A DNA stretch of 64,000 nt from Deltaproteobacteria bacterium (GTDB taxonomy: Bacteria > SZUA-79 > Acidulodesulfobacterales > Acidulodesulfobacteraceae). The notes beneath the pieces were generated by a model that saw only the letters and a program-made list of their open reading frames with translations, made no database searches and was not told where the DNA came from. The DNA lies in contig JAMDCP010000014.1 in assembly GCA_023489335.1 (NCBI GenBank), forward strand, positions 1-64,000. The letters run 5' to 3'. Both the position numbers and the translations under genes were made by a program. The number at the start of each line of letters is the position of its first letter. Within the stretch, counting starts at the first letter, position 1. Shown piece after piece: positions 34,048-43,344 of the stretch.

Positions 34048-34713
34048 TTATATTTTATATTTTTTTAACAAAGTCATTGCATTTTCTTTTAATTTGTCGA
34101 GTTCTTCTTTAGTTAATCCAGCCCCCAACCCGACATTATTATATTTTGTTTCGTCCAAAATGTCCGAAGGCGAATGGGCATCGCTCGAGATAATAAGCCC
34201 TGCCCCAAACCTTTTAGCTATATTGGCAATATGCCCGTTTGCGAGACAGTGCCCCTTTCTGTACGAAAGTTCCAAATAAATGCCGTTTTCCTTTGCTAAT
34301 TTTACCTCGTCTTCCGTAATTAAGCCTGGATGGGACAGTATATCGATATCCCCTTCTAATGCCGCTAAATTTGTTCCCTTTTCCACCGGCTCGCTAAGCG
34401 TTTCGCCGTGGACGACAACAATCAACGCGCCTGATTTTCTTGCAAGATTAACGGCATCTTTTATAAGTGCAGGCGGAACATGGGTTATCTCTACACCCGG
34501 CAGGACCCTGAATTTATTATTCTTCCCGTATAGTAAATTTATCTTTTCACAAATTTTTTTAATATTCGATAAATTAAGTTCTATATTGGAAAAATCGGCA
34601 TGGTCGGTAATTGCAAGAGCGTATGCCCCGCAATATTTAGCCCTTCTAATTAATTCGGCGGGAACGAGTTCCCCGTCCGAGAAAATGGTGTGCGTATGAA
34701 AATCCGCTATCAT
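34048..34713 (-). CDS. PHP-domain phosphoesterase
   Basis: PHP enzymes are metal-dependent phosphoesterases. Metal-binding motifs are present: DFHTHTIFSDG at the N-terminus, TDHADF (residues about 37-42), GVEITHV, DILSHPGLI, and a C-terminal SSDAHSP. Length 221 residues resembles the YcdX/histidinol-phosphatase-like group. The substrate is unknown. Its start overlaps the miaB stop by 4 bases (ATGA), so the two are translationally coupled. Confidence 0.88.
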   Translation of the reverse strand: MIADFHTHTIFSDGELVPAELIRRAKYCGAYALAITDHADFSNIELNLSNIKKICEKINLLYGKNNKFRVLPGVEITHVPPALIKDAVNLARKSGALIVVVHGETLSEPVEKGTNLAALEGDIDILSHPGLITEDEVKLAKENGIYLELSYRKGHCLANGHIANIAKRFGAGLIISSDAHSPSDILDETKYNNVGLGAGLTKEELDKLKENAMTLLKKYKI

Positions 34714-35918
34714 AATGGCTGGTAGCCTCCCCGCAAGCTCTTGATTTCCTTCTGTTTTTGAAATACTCTTTCAAGCCTTTCTTTTTTAACTTCTAAAGGA
34801 ACATCGTCGTTAAATTCTAAAGCTTTAGTGAACGGCCTGGGCGAATATTTAAACCCGAATATAAAATCAAATTTAACCTCGTCCATTAAAGAAAGGGTCA
34901 TTTCGAAGTCTTCATCGGTTTCACCGGGGAAACCGACTATTATATCGGTTGAGAAGGCGGCATCCGGACACTTTTTTCTAAGTTTTTCTATAAGGTTTAA
35001 ATAATCCCGTCTGATATAGCCCCTGTTCATAGCGGAAAGTATTCTATCCGAACCGGCTTGAACGGGAAGATGAATGTTTTTTGAAATCTTATCGTTTGCG
35101 GAAATCAATTCTATTAATTTATCGTTAAAATCCTTAGGATGGGATGTTAAAAATTTTATTTTTTTAATGCCGTCTATTTTTGTCAACGACTCAAGCATAT
35201 AAGAAAAATCTTTTTTATTTTTCTTATTAACATCGTCGGGAGACAAATAAGAGTTCACATTCTGGCCTAAAAGAAGAAGCTCTCCCACCCCTTTGTCCGC
35301 ATATCTTTTTGCGCTATTATATATTATTTTAAAGGGTATCGACCTTTCTTTTCCTCTTACAAACGGAACTATGCAATAGGAACAAAAATTATTGCACCCC
35401 TCGATAATCTTAATTGTTGCGAAGCCGCTATCTATCTTTTTATTATAAAAATATTCTTCGACTAAATTAAAATTTTGATAGTCGTCTTCTGCTGTTGCCT
35501 TAAGTTCTTCCTTAAACCCATTACCCTTTATACCGCCATTATAATTCTTTTCGAGATTACCGGCAAGAATCTCCGGAATAGATAATATTTCATCTGGAGC
35601 AAAACAATAATCTGCTGGTATATCGGCATTATTAATGTTAACCCCGAACTCTTTTTTTAGTTTAATCTGCTTTGCAAAGCAGCCCGCAAGGACTATTTTT
35701 TTATCGCCCTTTAATCTGCCAATCTCCGAAACAACCTTATGGTCGGCATTATCCCGGACGCTGCAGGTATTAAGAATAACAATATCGGCATCTTTAATAG
35801 AGCCTGCTTTATCGAATCCGTTTTTTAAAAGGCCGTCTTCGATTAAGCCGGAGTCATGAAAATTCATCTGGCAGCCGTAAGTCTTTATAAAAACCCTATT
35901 TTTTTTAACGCCTTCCAT
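34710..35918 (-). CDS. miaB: tRNA-2-methylthio-N6-dimethylallyladenosine synthase MiaB, TRAM domain absent
   Basis: MiaB is a radical SAM methylthiotransferase acting on A37 of tRNAs. The N-terminal UPF0004 domain has its three cysteines (KTYGCQMNFHDSG, LNTCSVRDNA, LAGCFAKQ), and the radical SAM motif is CNNFCSYC followed by PFVRGKERS. About 402 residues are present. The C-terminal TRAM domain that normally follows FQKQ-x-I is missing: the protein stops at GGYQPL and the PHP gene begins at once. The ATG at 35918 is chosen because upstream in-frame residues (YIDSRPRGNDF) are encoded by a palindromic repeat, not conserved protein. Confidence 0.9.
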   Translation of the reverse strand: MEGVKKNRVFIKTYGCQMNFHDSGLIEDGLLKNGFDKAGSIKDADIVILNTCSVRDNADHKVVSEIGRLKGDKKIVLAGCFAKQIKLKKEFGVNINNADIPADYCFAPDEILSIPEILAGNLEKNYNGGIKGNGFKEELKATAEDDYQNFNLVEEYFYNKKIDSGFATIKIIEGCNNFCSYCIVPFVRGKERSIPFKIIYNSAKRYADKGVGELLLLGQNVNSYLSPDDVNKKNKKDFSYMLESLTKIDGIKKIKFLTSHPKDFNDKLIELISANDKISKNIHLPVQAGSDRILSAMNRGYIRRDYLNLIEKLRKKCPDAAFSTDIIVGFPGETDEDFEMTLSLMDEVKFDFIFGFKYSPRPFTKALEFNDDVPLEVKKERLERVFQKQKEIKSLRGGYQPL

Positions 35919-35924
35919 AAAGTC

Positions 35925-35944
35925 ATTCCCGCGTGGGCGGGAAT
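35925..35944. repeat. Short GC-rich palindromic repeat before miaB
   Basis: ATTCCCGC and GCGGGAAT, eight-base perfect arms with a four-base loop, lie in the gap between the HU-family gene and miaB. When read in the miaB frame this piece encodes DSRPRGND, a signature of widespread dispersed proteobacterial repeats that are often mis-annotated as protein. A related fragment occurs inside the GGDEF gene (about 7046-7069). Confidence 0.6.
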
Positions 35945-35982
35945 CTATATAATAAATTTTTATATTCCATAGCTTGATGTTT

Positions 35983-36276
35983 TTAAGATGGCCGGTCATT
36001 CTCCTTAATAAGATTGTTTTTGTAAATCTTACTCATCTTAAAAAAGGGGGCTAATTTATTTTGGACCCCGATGCTTTCCCCTGTTTTTGGGTTTCTCCCC
36101 GTATATGAATTATACTCCTTGACGCTGAAGCTTCCAAAACCCCTGATTTCAACCCTTTTTTTCTGAATCAAAGCTTCTTTTATCGCATCGAGTATTGTAT
36201 TTACGACAGCCCCGGATATTTTAATGGAGATATTATTTTCTTTCGCAAATTTTTCAATAAAATCGGCTTTATTCAT
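35983..36276 (-). CDS. HU/IHF-family DNA-binding protein
   Basis: A 97-residue histone-like protein that bends DNA as a dimer. The start NKADFIEKFAKE and the arm region EIRGFGSFSVKEYNSYTGRNPKTGESI are the family signature (G-F-G-x-F-x-x-x-x-R-x-x-R-N-P-x-T-G). It is nearer to IHF-like sequences in length and C-terminus than to a strict HU, so alpha or beta type cannot be decided. GAGAGG lies upstream of the ATG. A GC-rich hairpin repeat follows its stop codon. Confidence 0.93.
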   Translation of the reverse strand: MNKADFIEKFAKENNISIKISGAVVNTILDAIKEALIQKKRVEIRGFGSFSVKEYNSYTGRNPKTGESIGVQNKLAPFFKMSKIYKNNLIKENDRPS

Positions 36277-36358
36277 TAAAAACCTCTCTAAAATTACCCT
36301 ATTAAATTATTATATAAATTGCATAAGTTTATTTTTTCTACTAAGAGTTTTTAGTCTA

Positions 36359-38491
36359 TCATATAAGAACATCGGGGTCAACATCTATAATGATTTTTTG
36401 GGATGAAAAATATTTGGATAAGCGCGGATTTTGTTTTAAAATATTTATTAATTTATGAAGATTAGACATTCCGCCGGACGACTTTAGTATCGATTGATAC
36501 CTGAAATTATTTTCTATTTTTTCGATTGGGCAGGGAGACGGCCCCAGAACCGATATATTTGCAAATCCGTTTAATTTAATTATTTCATCGATGGTTTTTC
36601 TTAAACTTTGCGCTTTTTCTTTAAGCTTGCCCAGGTTTTTATCGAAGAGCCTTATTGCCGCTATTTTTGAATATGGCGGATAATTATATTCTTTTCTTAT
36701 TTCAAGCTCTTTTTCGTAAAAACCGACTACATCGTGCCTGGCTGCGTAACGCAATACATAGTTGTCCGCTATAAAAGTCTGAATTACGATACTTCCAGGG
36801 TGGCTGCCCCTTCCCGCTCTTCCCGAAACCTGCGTTAATACCTGAAACGCCTTCTCGGCGCTCCTAAAATCGGGAATATTTAACAAACTGTCCGCTAAAA
36901 TTACAACGACAAGCCCGACATCCGGAAAATCATGTCCTTTAGTAATAATTTGAGTTCCTATAAGTATATCTATTTCTTTTCCCCGCATTTTTCTAAATAT
37001 GTCTAAGCCCCTTTTTTGGCTTTTTACGATATCCGAGTCAATCCTCTCGACCTTAATATTATCGCTAAATACCTGTTTTATATTATCTTCCAATTTTTGA
37101 ACACCCACGCCGTACGGTTCGATATTGTCGCTTCCGCACTCAGGGCATAATTTGGGAACACCTTCTTGATAGTTGCAGTAGTGGCATTTTAAAACCCCGT
37201 TTTCTTCTGTAATTTTATTGTGTTCTTTGTGATAAACCAGCGATATAGCGCAATTTTTACAAAAAAACTGATGCCCGCACGATGTGCAAATTAAAAATGT
37301 AGAAAATCCCCTCCTGTTTAAAAAAAGTATTACCTGCCTTTTTTTATCTATATTGTCTTTTATAAACAAGGTGGACTGATTGGATATAATTTTATCTTTA
37401 AATTCTCTTTTCCCTGAATTTTTAAATTCATTTTTTAAATCTACTATATGTACTTCGGGCATAGATTTTCCTGTTATTCTATTTTTTATATAAATGTATT
37501 CATATTTTTTAAGTTCCTTTGCATTATAATAAGATTCAAGGGCAGGGGTTGCCGAACCTAAGACACAAACCGCCGGAGCCTTTTTTGAAATCATAACGGC
37601 AACATCCCTCGCATTATATAAAAGTCCTGCCTGTTGTTTATAAGAGCTGTCGTGCTCCTCGTCCACTATGATAAGGCCGGAATTTTTTAACGGTGCGAAA
37701 ATAGCCGATCTCGCGCCTAAAATCAATTTAATATCCCCGTTTATTATCTTAAACCAGTTGACCAATTTTTCTTTTTTGGAAATCTTGCTATGAAATACCG
37801 CAAATCTATTTTCTTCAACCAGCTTTTTAAATCTATTTTTTATCAGATGTATAAATTGATTAGTGATAAATATTTCTGGAACAATTATAATAACTTGCTT
37901 ATTTAAATTTAAAGCAAATTCTAATAAATTAAAATAAATCTCGGTTTTACCGCTTGCGGTAACGCCATGGAGTAAAAATGTTTTGTAAATGCCGCCTTCC
38001 ATAGCCTCCTTGATTATGTTTATCGAATTTATCTGGTCTTTTGTAAGCCTGTAAGGAATATCGGAAATACCGGCTCCACCTTTACTATCATAATTTTCTT
38101 TACCGCTATTTTTATTGTTGTTTGCCTCTTCATAATATTTATCTAAGAGGTTAAAGTGTTTTATATCTATGGATGGCAATGCCGTTTCGAAAACCCTCGA
38201 TATATTTTCATGATAATATGAGGACAGAAAGCTATATATGTCTTTGTGGGATTCTTTAAAAAAAGAGGCTTTCGAAAGTTGATGTATTTCTTTAAATTTG
38301 ATATTTTTTAATTCGGCTGAGCCTACTTGGGTTTTTGCTTTAAGATTATAGATATAACCATAAGCCGTTCTGTTTTTTAAAGGCACCAAAACGGCTTTAC
38401 CTGCTTCAGCAGCGTTTTTAAATTCTTCGGGTACCAGATAACTAAATTTAATATCGGTTCCGCTTTTTGGGATGACTATGTCGGCTATCAT
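36359..38491 (-). CDS. priA: Primosomal protein N', helicase PriA
   Basis: PriA reloads the replisome at stalled forks. The Walker A motif is GVTASGKT (176-183), the DEAH-like box is DEEHDSSYK, and the helicase core continues with ATPALESYY and the C-terminal GRAGRGSHPG. The zinc module has paired cysteines (CTSCGHQFFCKNCAISL and CHYC...CPECGS). Length 710 residues is normal. It lies between the HU-family gene and a radical SAM gene on the same strand; a hairpin separates it from the latter. Confidence 0.95.
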   Translation of the reverse strand: MIADIVIPKSGTDIKFSYLVPEEFKNAAEAGKAVLVPLKNRTAYGYIYNLKAKTQVGSAELKNIKFKEIHQLSKASFFKESHKDIYSFLSSYYHENISRVFETALPSIDIKHFNLLDKYYEEANNNKNSGKENYDSKGGAGISDIPYRLTKDQINSINIIKEAMEGGIYKTFLLHGVTASGKTEIYFNLLEFALNLNKQVIIIVPEIFITNQFIHLIKNRFKKLVEENRFAVFHSKISKKEKLVNWFKIINGDIKLILGARSAIFAPLKNSGLIIVDEEHDSSYKQQAGLLYNARDVAVMISKKAPAVCVLGSATPALESYYNAKELKKYEYIYIKNRITGKSMPEVHIVDLKNEFKNSGKREFKDKIISNQSTLFIKDNIDKKRQVILFLNRRGFSTFLICTSCGHQFFCKNCAISLVYHKEHNKITEENGVLKCHYCNYQEGVPKLCPECGSDNIEPYGVGVQKLEDNIKQVFSDNIKVERIDSDIVKSQKRGLDIFRKMRGKEIDILIGTQIITKGHDFPDVGLVVVILADSLLNIPDFRSAEKAFQVLTQVSGRAGRGSHPGSIVIQTFIADNYVLRYAARHDVVGFYEKELEIRKEYNYPPYSKIAAIRLFDKNLGKLKEKAQSLRKTIDEIIKLNGFANISVLGPSPCPIEKIENNFRYQSILKSSGGMSNLHKLINILKQNPRLSKYFSSQKIIIDVDPDVLI

Positions 38492-38551
38492 AGTTTTATA
38501 TTATAACCTGCCTCAAGGCAAATAAAAACAAAAAAAGCGCCTCTCAAACAA

Positions 38552-38591
38552 ACAGGGTGGCATATCCCCTATTCCGGACATGTCACCCTGT
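38552..38591 (-). terminator. Inverted repeat between the radical SAM gene and priA, possible terminator
   Basis: Twelve-base arms with one mismatch (38552-38563 ACAGGGTGGCAT and 38580-38591 ATGTCACCCTGT) flank a 16-base loop. On the minus strand it follows the radical SAM stop codon and is followed at some distance by T-rich sequence, so it may end that transcript or attenuate priA. The first T-run is not adjacent, hence low confidence. Confidence 0.4.
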
Positions 38592-38622
38592 CATATTTGT
38601 ATATATAACCTAATCCCTATTT

Positions 38623-40080
38623 TTATTGAACTTTTGTTTCCTTCTTTATGGTTTTTCCGCCTTCCAAAGGATAGAAACTCCTTCTGTAATAATCATCTTC
38701 ATTTAATTCGATCTTTTTTCCGTCATGGGTATAGAAAAATTTGCCGTTGCCATACTCTTCTTTCCAAACCTCATCGGCAATCCTTCCATAGCTTTGCGAA
38801 TATGTGTCCATTTCATCCTTTAGTTCCGATATAATGGAATCGCCCCCTTCCTGCGTCGCTTTTGCACCCCCTTCGGCGACAACCTTCCGCAATATGTGAG
38901 GATGGTCTATGATCATGCAGGGGCGAAGCCTGTTTCTAATATCCATTTGCTCTTTTCTAATGGATTTGAAGTACATGGAATTAAGTATTTCTTCCATCGA
39001 TTTATCAAATATGTTATCCGCGGCAAATTGGGCAAAGACGCACGGTTCCACCCCGCCGTTAGCGTTTATATGAAGATACACTCTGCCGCCGGAAAGACAG
39101 CCGTGCGAAAGAATGCCGTCATTCCAGAAGTCGGCAACGACTATCGGCTTATTCTCCCTTATCTCGGCCACCCTTTTTCTTCGATAATTTCTCTGTTCCG
39201 CCGTCGGCATAAGGTTCATATCCGGTTCGCGGCCGATAGGAATATAGTTAAAATACCAGCCGAGAAAGCACCCCTGTTTAATGTAAAAGTCTATAAATTC
39301 ATCGCTAACTATTACATTATTATTAAACCTTGTGGCCGTCGCCGAAAACCCAAAAAGCATTCCGTTGTCTTTAAGGTAATTCATTGCCGAAACAACCTTC
39401 TTGAAATGCCCTTTCCCCCTTCTTTCATCGGTCTCGTCTTCAAAACCCTCGACGCTGATGCATGGAAAAACATTGCCCATATTGGCAAGCCTTTCAGCCA
39501 TTTTTCCATCGATTAACGAACCGTTTGTATAAACTTGAAAATAGCAGTCGCTATTTTTTTCGATTACATCCAGAATATCTTTTCTTACAAACGGCTCCCC
39601 GCCGGAGAATGTATAGAAAAATATCCCGAAACTTTTACCTTCCTCGATAATTTGGTTGATTTTTTCGTATGAAAGCATATCCCTTCTTGCGTAGTTTGCG
39701 GAATAACAGCCGTAGCATTTTAAATTGCAGTGCATCGTCGGGCTTATAACATAAAAAAGGGGCGGATAAAACCCGTTCCTTTCAATAAACTCTTTTCTTT
39801 TTTCGCCGCTTAACAGTAAAAAATTAGAAATAAAATTGTCCAAAATCCCCTTTTTAACATTTTTAGAGAGATATGGAAGTTTTCTTTTTAAGTTTATAAA
39901 AATATGGTCGAAAAATATTTTACCTGCGGGAGCTTTAAAGTTATTTAATTTATCGGAAATCTTGATTATCGTTTCGTCGGTTAGTTTTGGAATAATATAA
40001 TTGCTTGCGAGATAAAGAGTATTCCTTACAACTGCGCTCTTAACCCTTATTCTTAACGATGATGACTCAATCATGTGCAT
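38623..40080 (-). CDS. Radical SAM protein with SPASM-like C-terminal region, function unknown
   Basis: The core motif CNLKCYGCYSANYA binds the 4Fe-4S cluster and SAM, with SGGEPFVRKDI after it. A SPASM-like region follows (CLSGGRVYLHINANGGVEPCVFAQ and a later Cys-Met-Ile-Ile-Asp-His-Pro), which would hold a second cluster. The protein is 485 residues long, with a long N-terminal helical part before the radical SAM core and a C-terminal tail rich in Tyr and charged residues. Relatives are typical of anaerobic bacteria. No precursor peptide gene is seen next to it, so a peptide-maturase role is not supported. Confidence 0.8.
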   Translation of the reverse strand: MHMIESSSLRIRVKSAVVRNTLYLASNYIIPKLTDETIIKISDKLNNFKAPAGKIFFDHIFINLKRKLPYLSKNVKKGILDNFISNFLLLSGEKRKEFIERNGFYPPLFYVISPTMHCNLKCYGCYSANYARRDMLSYEKINQIIEEGKSFGIFFYTFSGGEPFVRKDILDVIEKNSDCYFQVYTNGSLIDGKMAERLANMGNVFPCISVEGFEDETDERRGKGHFKKVVSAMNYLKDNGMLFGFSATATRFNNNVIVSDEFIDFYIKQGCFLGWYFNYIPIGREPDMNLMPTAEQRNYRRKRVAEIRENKPIVVADFWNDGILSHGCLSGGRVYLHINANGGVEPCVFAQFAADNIFDKSMEEILNSMYFKSIRKEQMDIRNRLRPCMIIDHPHILRKVVAEGGAKATQEGGDSIISELKDEMDTYSQSYGRIADEVWKEEYGNGKFFYTHDGKKIELNEDDYYRRSFYPLEGGKTIKKETKVQ

Positions 40081-40346
40081 CCCCCTATAATAATTAATAT
40101 TACACTTAATTCAATATTATTTTAATATTATATTTTATGTTATAAATATTATTTTTATTTTTGGAGTTTTTTAAATATTTTACCGCTTTAATGTTTTTGA
40201 ATTATCACCCCCCCCATTTTTGAAGTTTTTCTTATCTAAATTTAAGTTAATTTAATATATTTACCGGATAAATTTTTTTAAAACCCGTTCTTTGCCCGCT
40301 AAATAAATTTTACCACGATAATATAAAAAGTCAAAAATATGTGAAT

Positions 40347-41384
40347 CTAAATTTGATTGAGCATATATTTTTCTAAAAATTTATATATGTTTTCAGCATA
40401 ATTAAAGGCTTTTTCATTTTTAATATTAACGCCTGTTTTAATGTTATTAACCGTTATATCGCCTAAAACCAACCTGAACGCCGATGACCATGCGCACGAA
40501 GTAAATTTATTATTGTAGCCCCCGCCCCCAAGCCATATTTTATTTACATTTTTTTCATTAATATTTTTTATTACATTTAAATAACCTTTTAAAGATAAAT
40601 TAATATGGGACAATAAATCGAATTTTGATGTATCCGCCCCTATTTGCGCCACTATTACATCAGGTTTAAACCTGTAGAAAACGGCATCAAATACTTTTGT
40701 AAAATTAGTGATATAGGTATAATCATCGGTTCCGGGATAAAGGGGAAAATTAACCGAACCTTTTTCTTCGACATAACCCTCTGCGGGAAATAAAAAATCG
40801 CCGCTTTCATGGAAAGACAATATTAATAAATCTTTTTTGTTTTTTAAATCTTTAAAAGCATCCGCTACGCCGTCGCAAAAATGCGCATCGATATCAACAT
40901 ATAAAACTCTCTTTCCATATTTCAATAGTCTTAATATCGCATAGACGGGGTCATTTACATAACAAAATCCCCAGGCATAATTTTTTTTTGCGTGATGCAG
41001 TCCTCCCGGAAAATAAAACACATCCGAATAATTTTCTTTAACAATTAAATCGGCGGCTAAATTAACTGCCCCTATATGAATGCTTGAGGTGGTAAAAATT
41101 CCTTTAAAATAGGGATTATCAGTGGTTCCTATCCCGTATTTTTTTGGGACATATTTTGTTTCATCTTTTTCTGTATCGTAAAGATATTGGATATAATCAG
41201 CGTCATGATATAAACTCATATCGGACAGGGCAGCCGGCAAAGCGACAAAGCTATCGTAAACTCCTTTAGAGTATTTTTTAATTCTTTGCATCGTAAAAAT
41301 GATTCTTTCCCTCTTTAAAGGATGGTAAGAGGCATATTTATATTTTTCTAATTCTTTATTGTATAAAAGAGCTATTTTTTTCAT
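40347..41384 (-). CDS. Histone deacetylase-family protein (AcuC-like)
   Basis: The zinc-dependent deacetylase fold is clear: the active-site His pair is H130-H131 (GGLHHAKKNYAWGFCYVND), the zinc ligands Asp166 and His168 are in DIDAHFCDG, a third Asp lies in IGADTSKFD, and GGGGYN carries the catalytic Tyr. Family members remove acetyl groups from proteins such as acetyl-CoA synthetase, or act on polyamines. At 345 residues it is close to AcuC. The MFS gene upstream is 31 bases away. The 266-base gap after the radical SAM gene holds only AT-rich sequence and a run of eight C. Confidence 0.9.
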   Translation of the reverse strand: MKKIALLYNKELEKYKYASYHPLKRERIIFTMQRIKKYSKGVYDSFVALPAALSDMSLYHDADYIQYLYDTEKDETKYVPKKYGIGTTDNPYFKGIFTTSSIHIGAVNLAADLIVKENYSDVFYFPGGLHHAKKNYAWGFCYVNDPVYAILRLLKYGKRVLYVDIDAHFCDGVADAFKDLKNKKDLLILSFHESGDFLFPAEGYVEEKGSVNFPLYPGTDDYTYITNFTKVFDAVFYRFKPDVIVAQIGADTSKFDLLSHINLSLKGYLNVIKNINEKNVNKIWLGGGGYNNKFTSCAWSSAFRLVLGDITVNNIKTGVNIKNEKAFNYAENIYKFLEKYMLNQI

Positions 41385-41415
41385 TTTCTATTCTTATATT
41401 CTTTTATTTATGATT

Positions 41416-42663
41416 TTAAAGGCTGGATTTTGAAGAAAAAATAATTAAAGAGGCGGCTAAACTTAATATTGCGGCATATAAATATGAATAACTGGCGGAG
41501 GCATAATAAAGAAGCCCCATAAGGATATTTCCACCGAATAACCCTAAACTTCTTGCGGCGGTGAGCGATCCCATTCCTCTTCCTATTGTCTCGTTTTTGA
41601 CGATTAAACTAATTGCAGTAGGTTCTATAGTTTCTATAATGCCCAGAGATATTCCAAGAATGGCAACGCAAATGTAGTACAATAAAGGATTTAAAGAAAA
41701 TGCAAATATCAACGCCATACCAAGAGAACCTGCAAAAGTAAGAAAATAACCGAAACCAAGTTTATTAATAGTTTTAGCTATTGTTTTTCCGGCAACCAGG
41801 CCTGTTAGCGCCGTGCAGATAAAAAATAAAACATATGAAAGAATACCCAAAGCATCATTTTTAGAGGATTCGGCTATAGTTAAAATCGGAAATCCAAAGC
41901 TGAAAGAACTAAAGCCGTATAAAGAAGTCGCAATTAAAATCTTTTTAAATAAATTTTCATTTGAATCGCTATTTTTTTTATCTAAACCCGCATTATCGTT
42001 TGGTTTGTTATTGCCGCCTTTATTGATAGCGGCATTCTTTTCAGGATTATTATTTATACCGCTTTTTCCGCCGTCATTGGGATTGTTGGCTAATTTTTTC
42101 TTTGAAATCAATGTTAAAAAAAGAGTTGAGATTAGTAAAGGGATAGTAGTCATTAATAAGATATATTTTAAAGGAACATGATAAGTAAATAGAATTAACG
42201 CATAAATACCCGCGAGGAATCCTCCTCCCTGATCAAGCGCATGCAAAAAACCAAAAGCTTTTCCGTAAAATTCTTTTAGGACAGACCTTGAAAGCAGGAC
42301 CCTTCTTGAAGGAGACCTGAAATTTCTTGCCCACCATCCCGTTGAAAAGAATGCAACCGCTTCCGCGGGATAGAGGCTGAATCCTGTAAAGGATAGAAGA
42401 GGTATTAAAAGATTGCCTATGATTGTAATTTTTTTATGGCCGAATTTATCTCCCGCCCTTCCGCCGAAATAACCGAAAAAAGCCCCTATTCCATAACTTA
42501 TTGCAGAAGCAATGCCGAAATAGATGACGGAACTATGCAGGTCTAAAACCAGGAATATCGGAAATATTACCAGAACGGCCTGATAGCCTAAATCGGCAAA
42601 AAACGCCGATAACGATATAAAAAGAACATTACTGTTTAACCATTTTTTTTCAGAACCTCTCAT
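41416..42663 (-). CDS. MFS transporter
   Basis: Twelve hydrophobic segments and MFS loop patterns (GYFGGRAGDKFGHKKITIIGN in the second loop, split as GGRAGDKFGHKK). A long hydrophilic stretch between helices 6 and 7 is rich in Asn, Lys and Gly (about residues 205-240). The substrate cannot be deduced. About 415 residues if started at the ATG at 42663, chosen because AGGGGG lies just upstream. The alternative ATG at 42699 has no ribosome site and would add 12 polar residues. The deacetylase-family gene is 31 bases downstream. Confidence 0.85.
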   Translation of the reverse strand: MRGSEKKWLNSNVLFISLSAFFADLGYQAVLVIFPIFLVLDLHSSVIYFGIASAISYGIGAFFGYFGGRAGDKFGHKKITIIGNLLIPLLSFTGFSLYPAEAVAFFSTGWWARNFRSPSRRVLLSRSVLKEFYGKAFGFLHALDQGGGFLAGIYALILFTYHVPLKYILLMTTIPLLISTLFLTLISKKKLANNPNDGGKSGINNNPEKNAAINKGGNNKPNDNAGLDKKNSDSNENLFKKILIATSLYGFSSFSFGFPILTIAESSKNDALGILSYVLFFICTALTGLVAGKTIAKTINKLGFGYFLTFAGSLGMALIFAFSLNPLLYYICVAILGISLGIIETIEPTAISLIVKNETIGRGMGSLTAARSLGLFGGNILMGLLYYASASYSYLYAAILSLAASLIIFSSKSSL

Positions 42664-42872
42664 ATCCCCCTTATTTTTATAATTATCGTGCTTCCACATT
42701 TACAGTTGTGTTGTTATTTATTGCGTATATATTAATATTTTTATGCCCAAAACTCAAGGACTGGAGTGAAGCAATTTTTGGTATTTGCATTTTTAAGGAT
42801 TTTTTGCGATAATGATACTTTAGAATTGAGCGAAACTTAATTCGAAATGAGTACGACATATCTTTGTAAAGT

Positions 42873-42948
42873 GGGGGGTTAGCCCAGTTGGTAGAGCGAC
42901 GCCTTCGCATGGCGTAGGCCGCGGGTTCGAGTCCCGTGCCCTCCACCA
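42873..42948 (+). tRNA. tRNA-Ala, anticodon CGC
   Basis: A complete cloverleaf can be drawn: acceptor 42873-42879 with 42938-42944, D arm 42882-42897, anticodon arm 42899-42915 (ACGCC/GGCGT) with loop TTCGCAT, a five-base variable loop, and a T arm with GTTCGAGTC. The anticodon is CGC, reading GCG (Ala). The acceptor has the G3-U70 pair that identifies alanine tRNAs. CCA is encoded at 42946-42948. The D stem has one C-A mismatch. It stands alone, with no neighbouring tRNA. Confidence 0.95.
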
Positions 42949-42956
42949 CTTAAAAA

Positions 42957-43247
42957 TTATAAACCGCGCTTAAAATTTGCGCTCCCGTTTTCGGCCGCGT
43001 ATTTCAATAATATTTTTAACGATAAGATATCGGTTTTGATATTATCGGCTTCGCTTTCCTTTTCCTTTCTTTCTATTTTTTCGTAGGCAAACTTTTTCAA
43101 TGCGATTTCTATTTCGGCTTCGATTTCTTTTTTGTTTTTGTCAAAAAATTCTCTGCCGGTTTTGCCGATGATTTCCCCGACTTGTTTTTCCAATTCTTTT
43201 TTTTCTTTCTCCAGTTCGTTTATTTCTTTGGATAAATCTGTTTCCAT
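42957..43247 (-). CDS. Small coiled-coil protein of unknown function
   Basis: A 96-residue, highly charged, Glu/Lys-rich product (METDLSKEINELEKEKKELE, then EIEAEIEIALKKFAYEKIE) that is probably one long coiled coil. No cysteines, no membrane segment and no recognised family. The start at 43247 is supported by GGAG nine bases upstream; a longer frame to 43319 would add residues with no ribosome site. It lies 8 bases after the oppositely oriented tRNA-Ala and 97 bases from the hemL stop. Confidence 0.55.
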   Translation of the reverse strand: METDLSKEINELEKEKKELEKQVGEIIGKTGREFFDKNKKEIEAEIEIALKKFAYEKIERKEKESEADNIKTDILSLKILLKYAAENGSANFKRGL

Positions 43248-43344
43248 TTTTATCGTCTCCGTATGGGTTATTTTAATGTCCTGTATCGTTTGGGTAAAAA
43301 GGCAGGCAATATTCGGCAAATATTATTAGATTAACGGATATCCG

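Noticed and set aside
35919-35999. N-terminal 27 residues of the longest miaB frame
   Set aside because: They are encoded by the palindromic repeat and overlap the HU-family gene; homologous protein begins at the ATG at 35918.
38896-39516. 206-codon plus-strand frame opposite the radical SAM gene
   Set aside because: The minus strand carries the CxxxCxxC motif and SPASM-like region; this frame has no domain or start signal.
40208-40215. Run of eight C as a phase-variation switch
   Set aside because: It lies in intergenic DNA far from both flanking start codons, with no promoter around it; noted only as a homopolymer.
42683-42949. Minus-strand frame beginning VEGTGLEPA across the tRNA
   Set aside because: This is the reverse complement of tRNA-Ala, a well-known false protein call.
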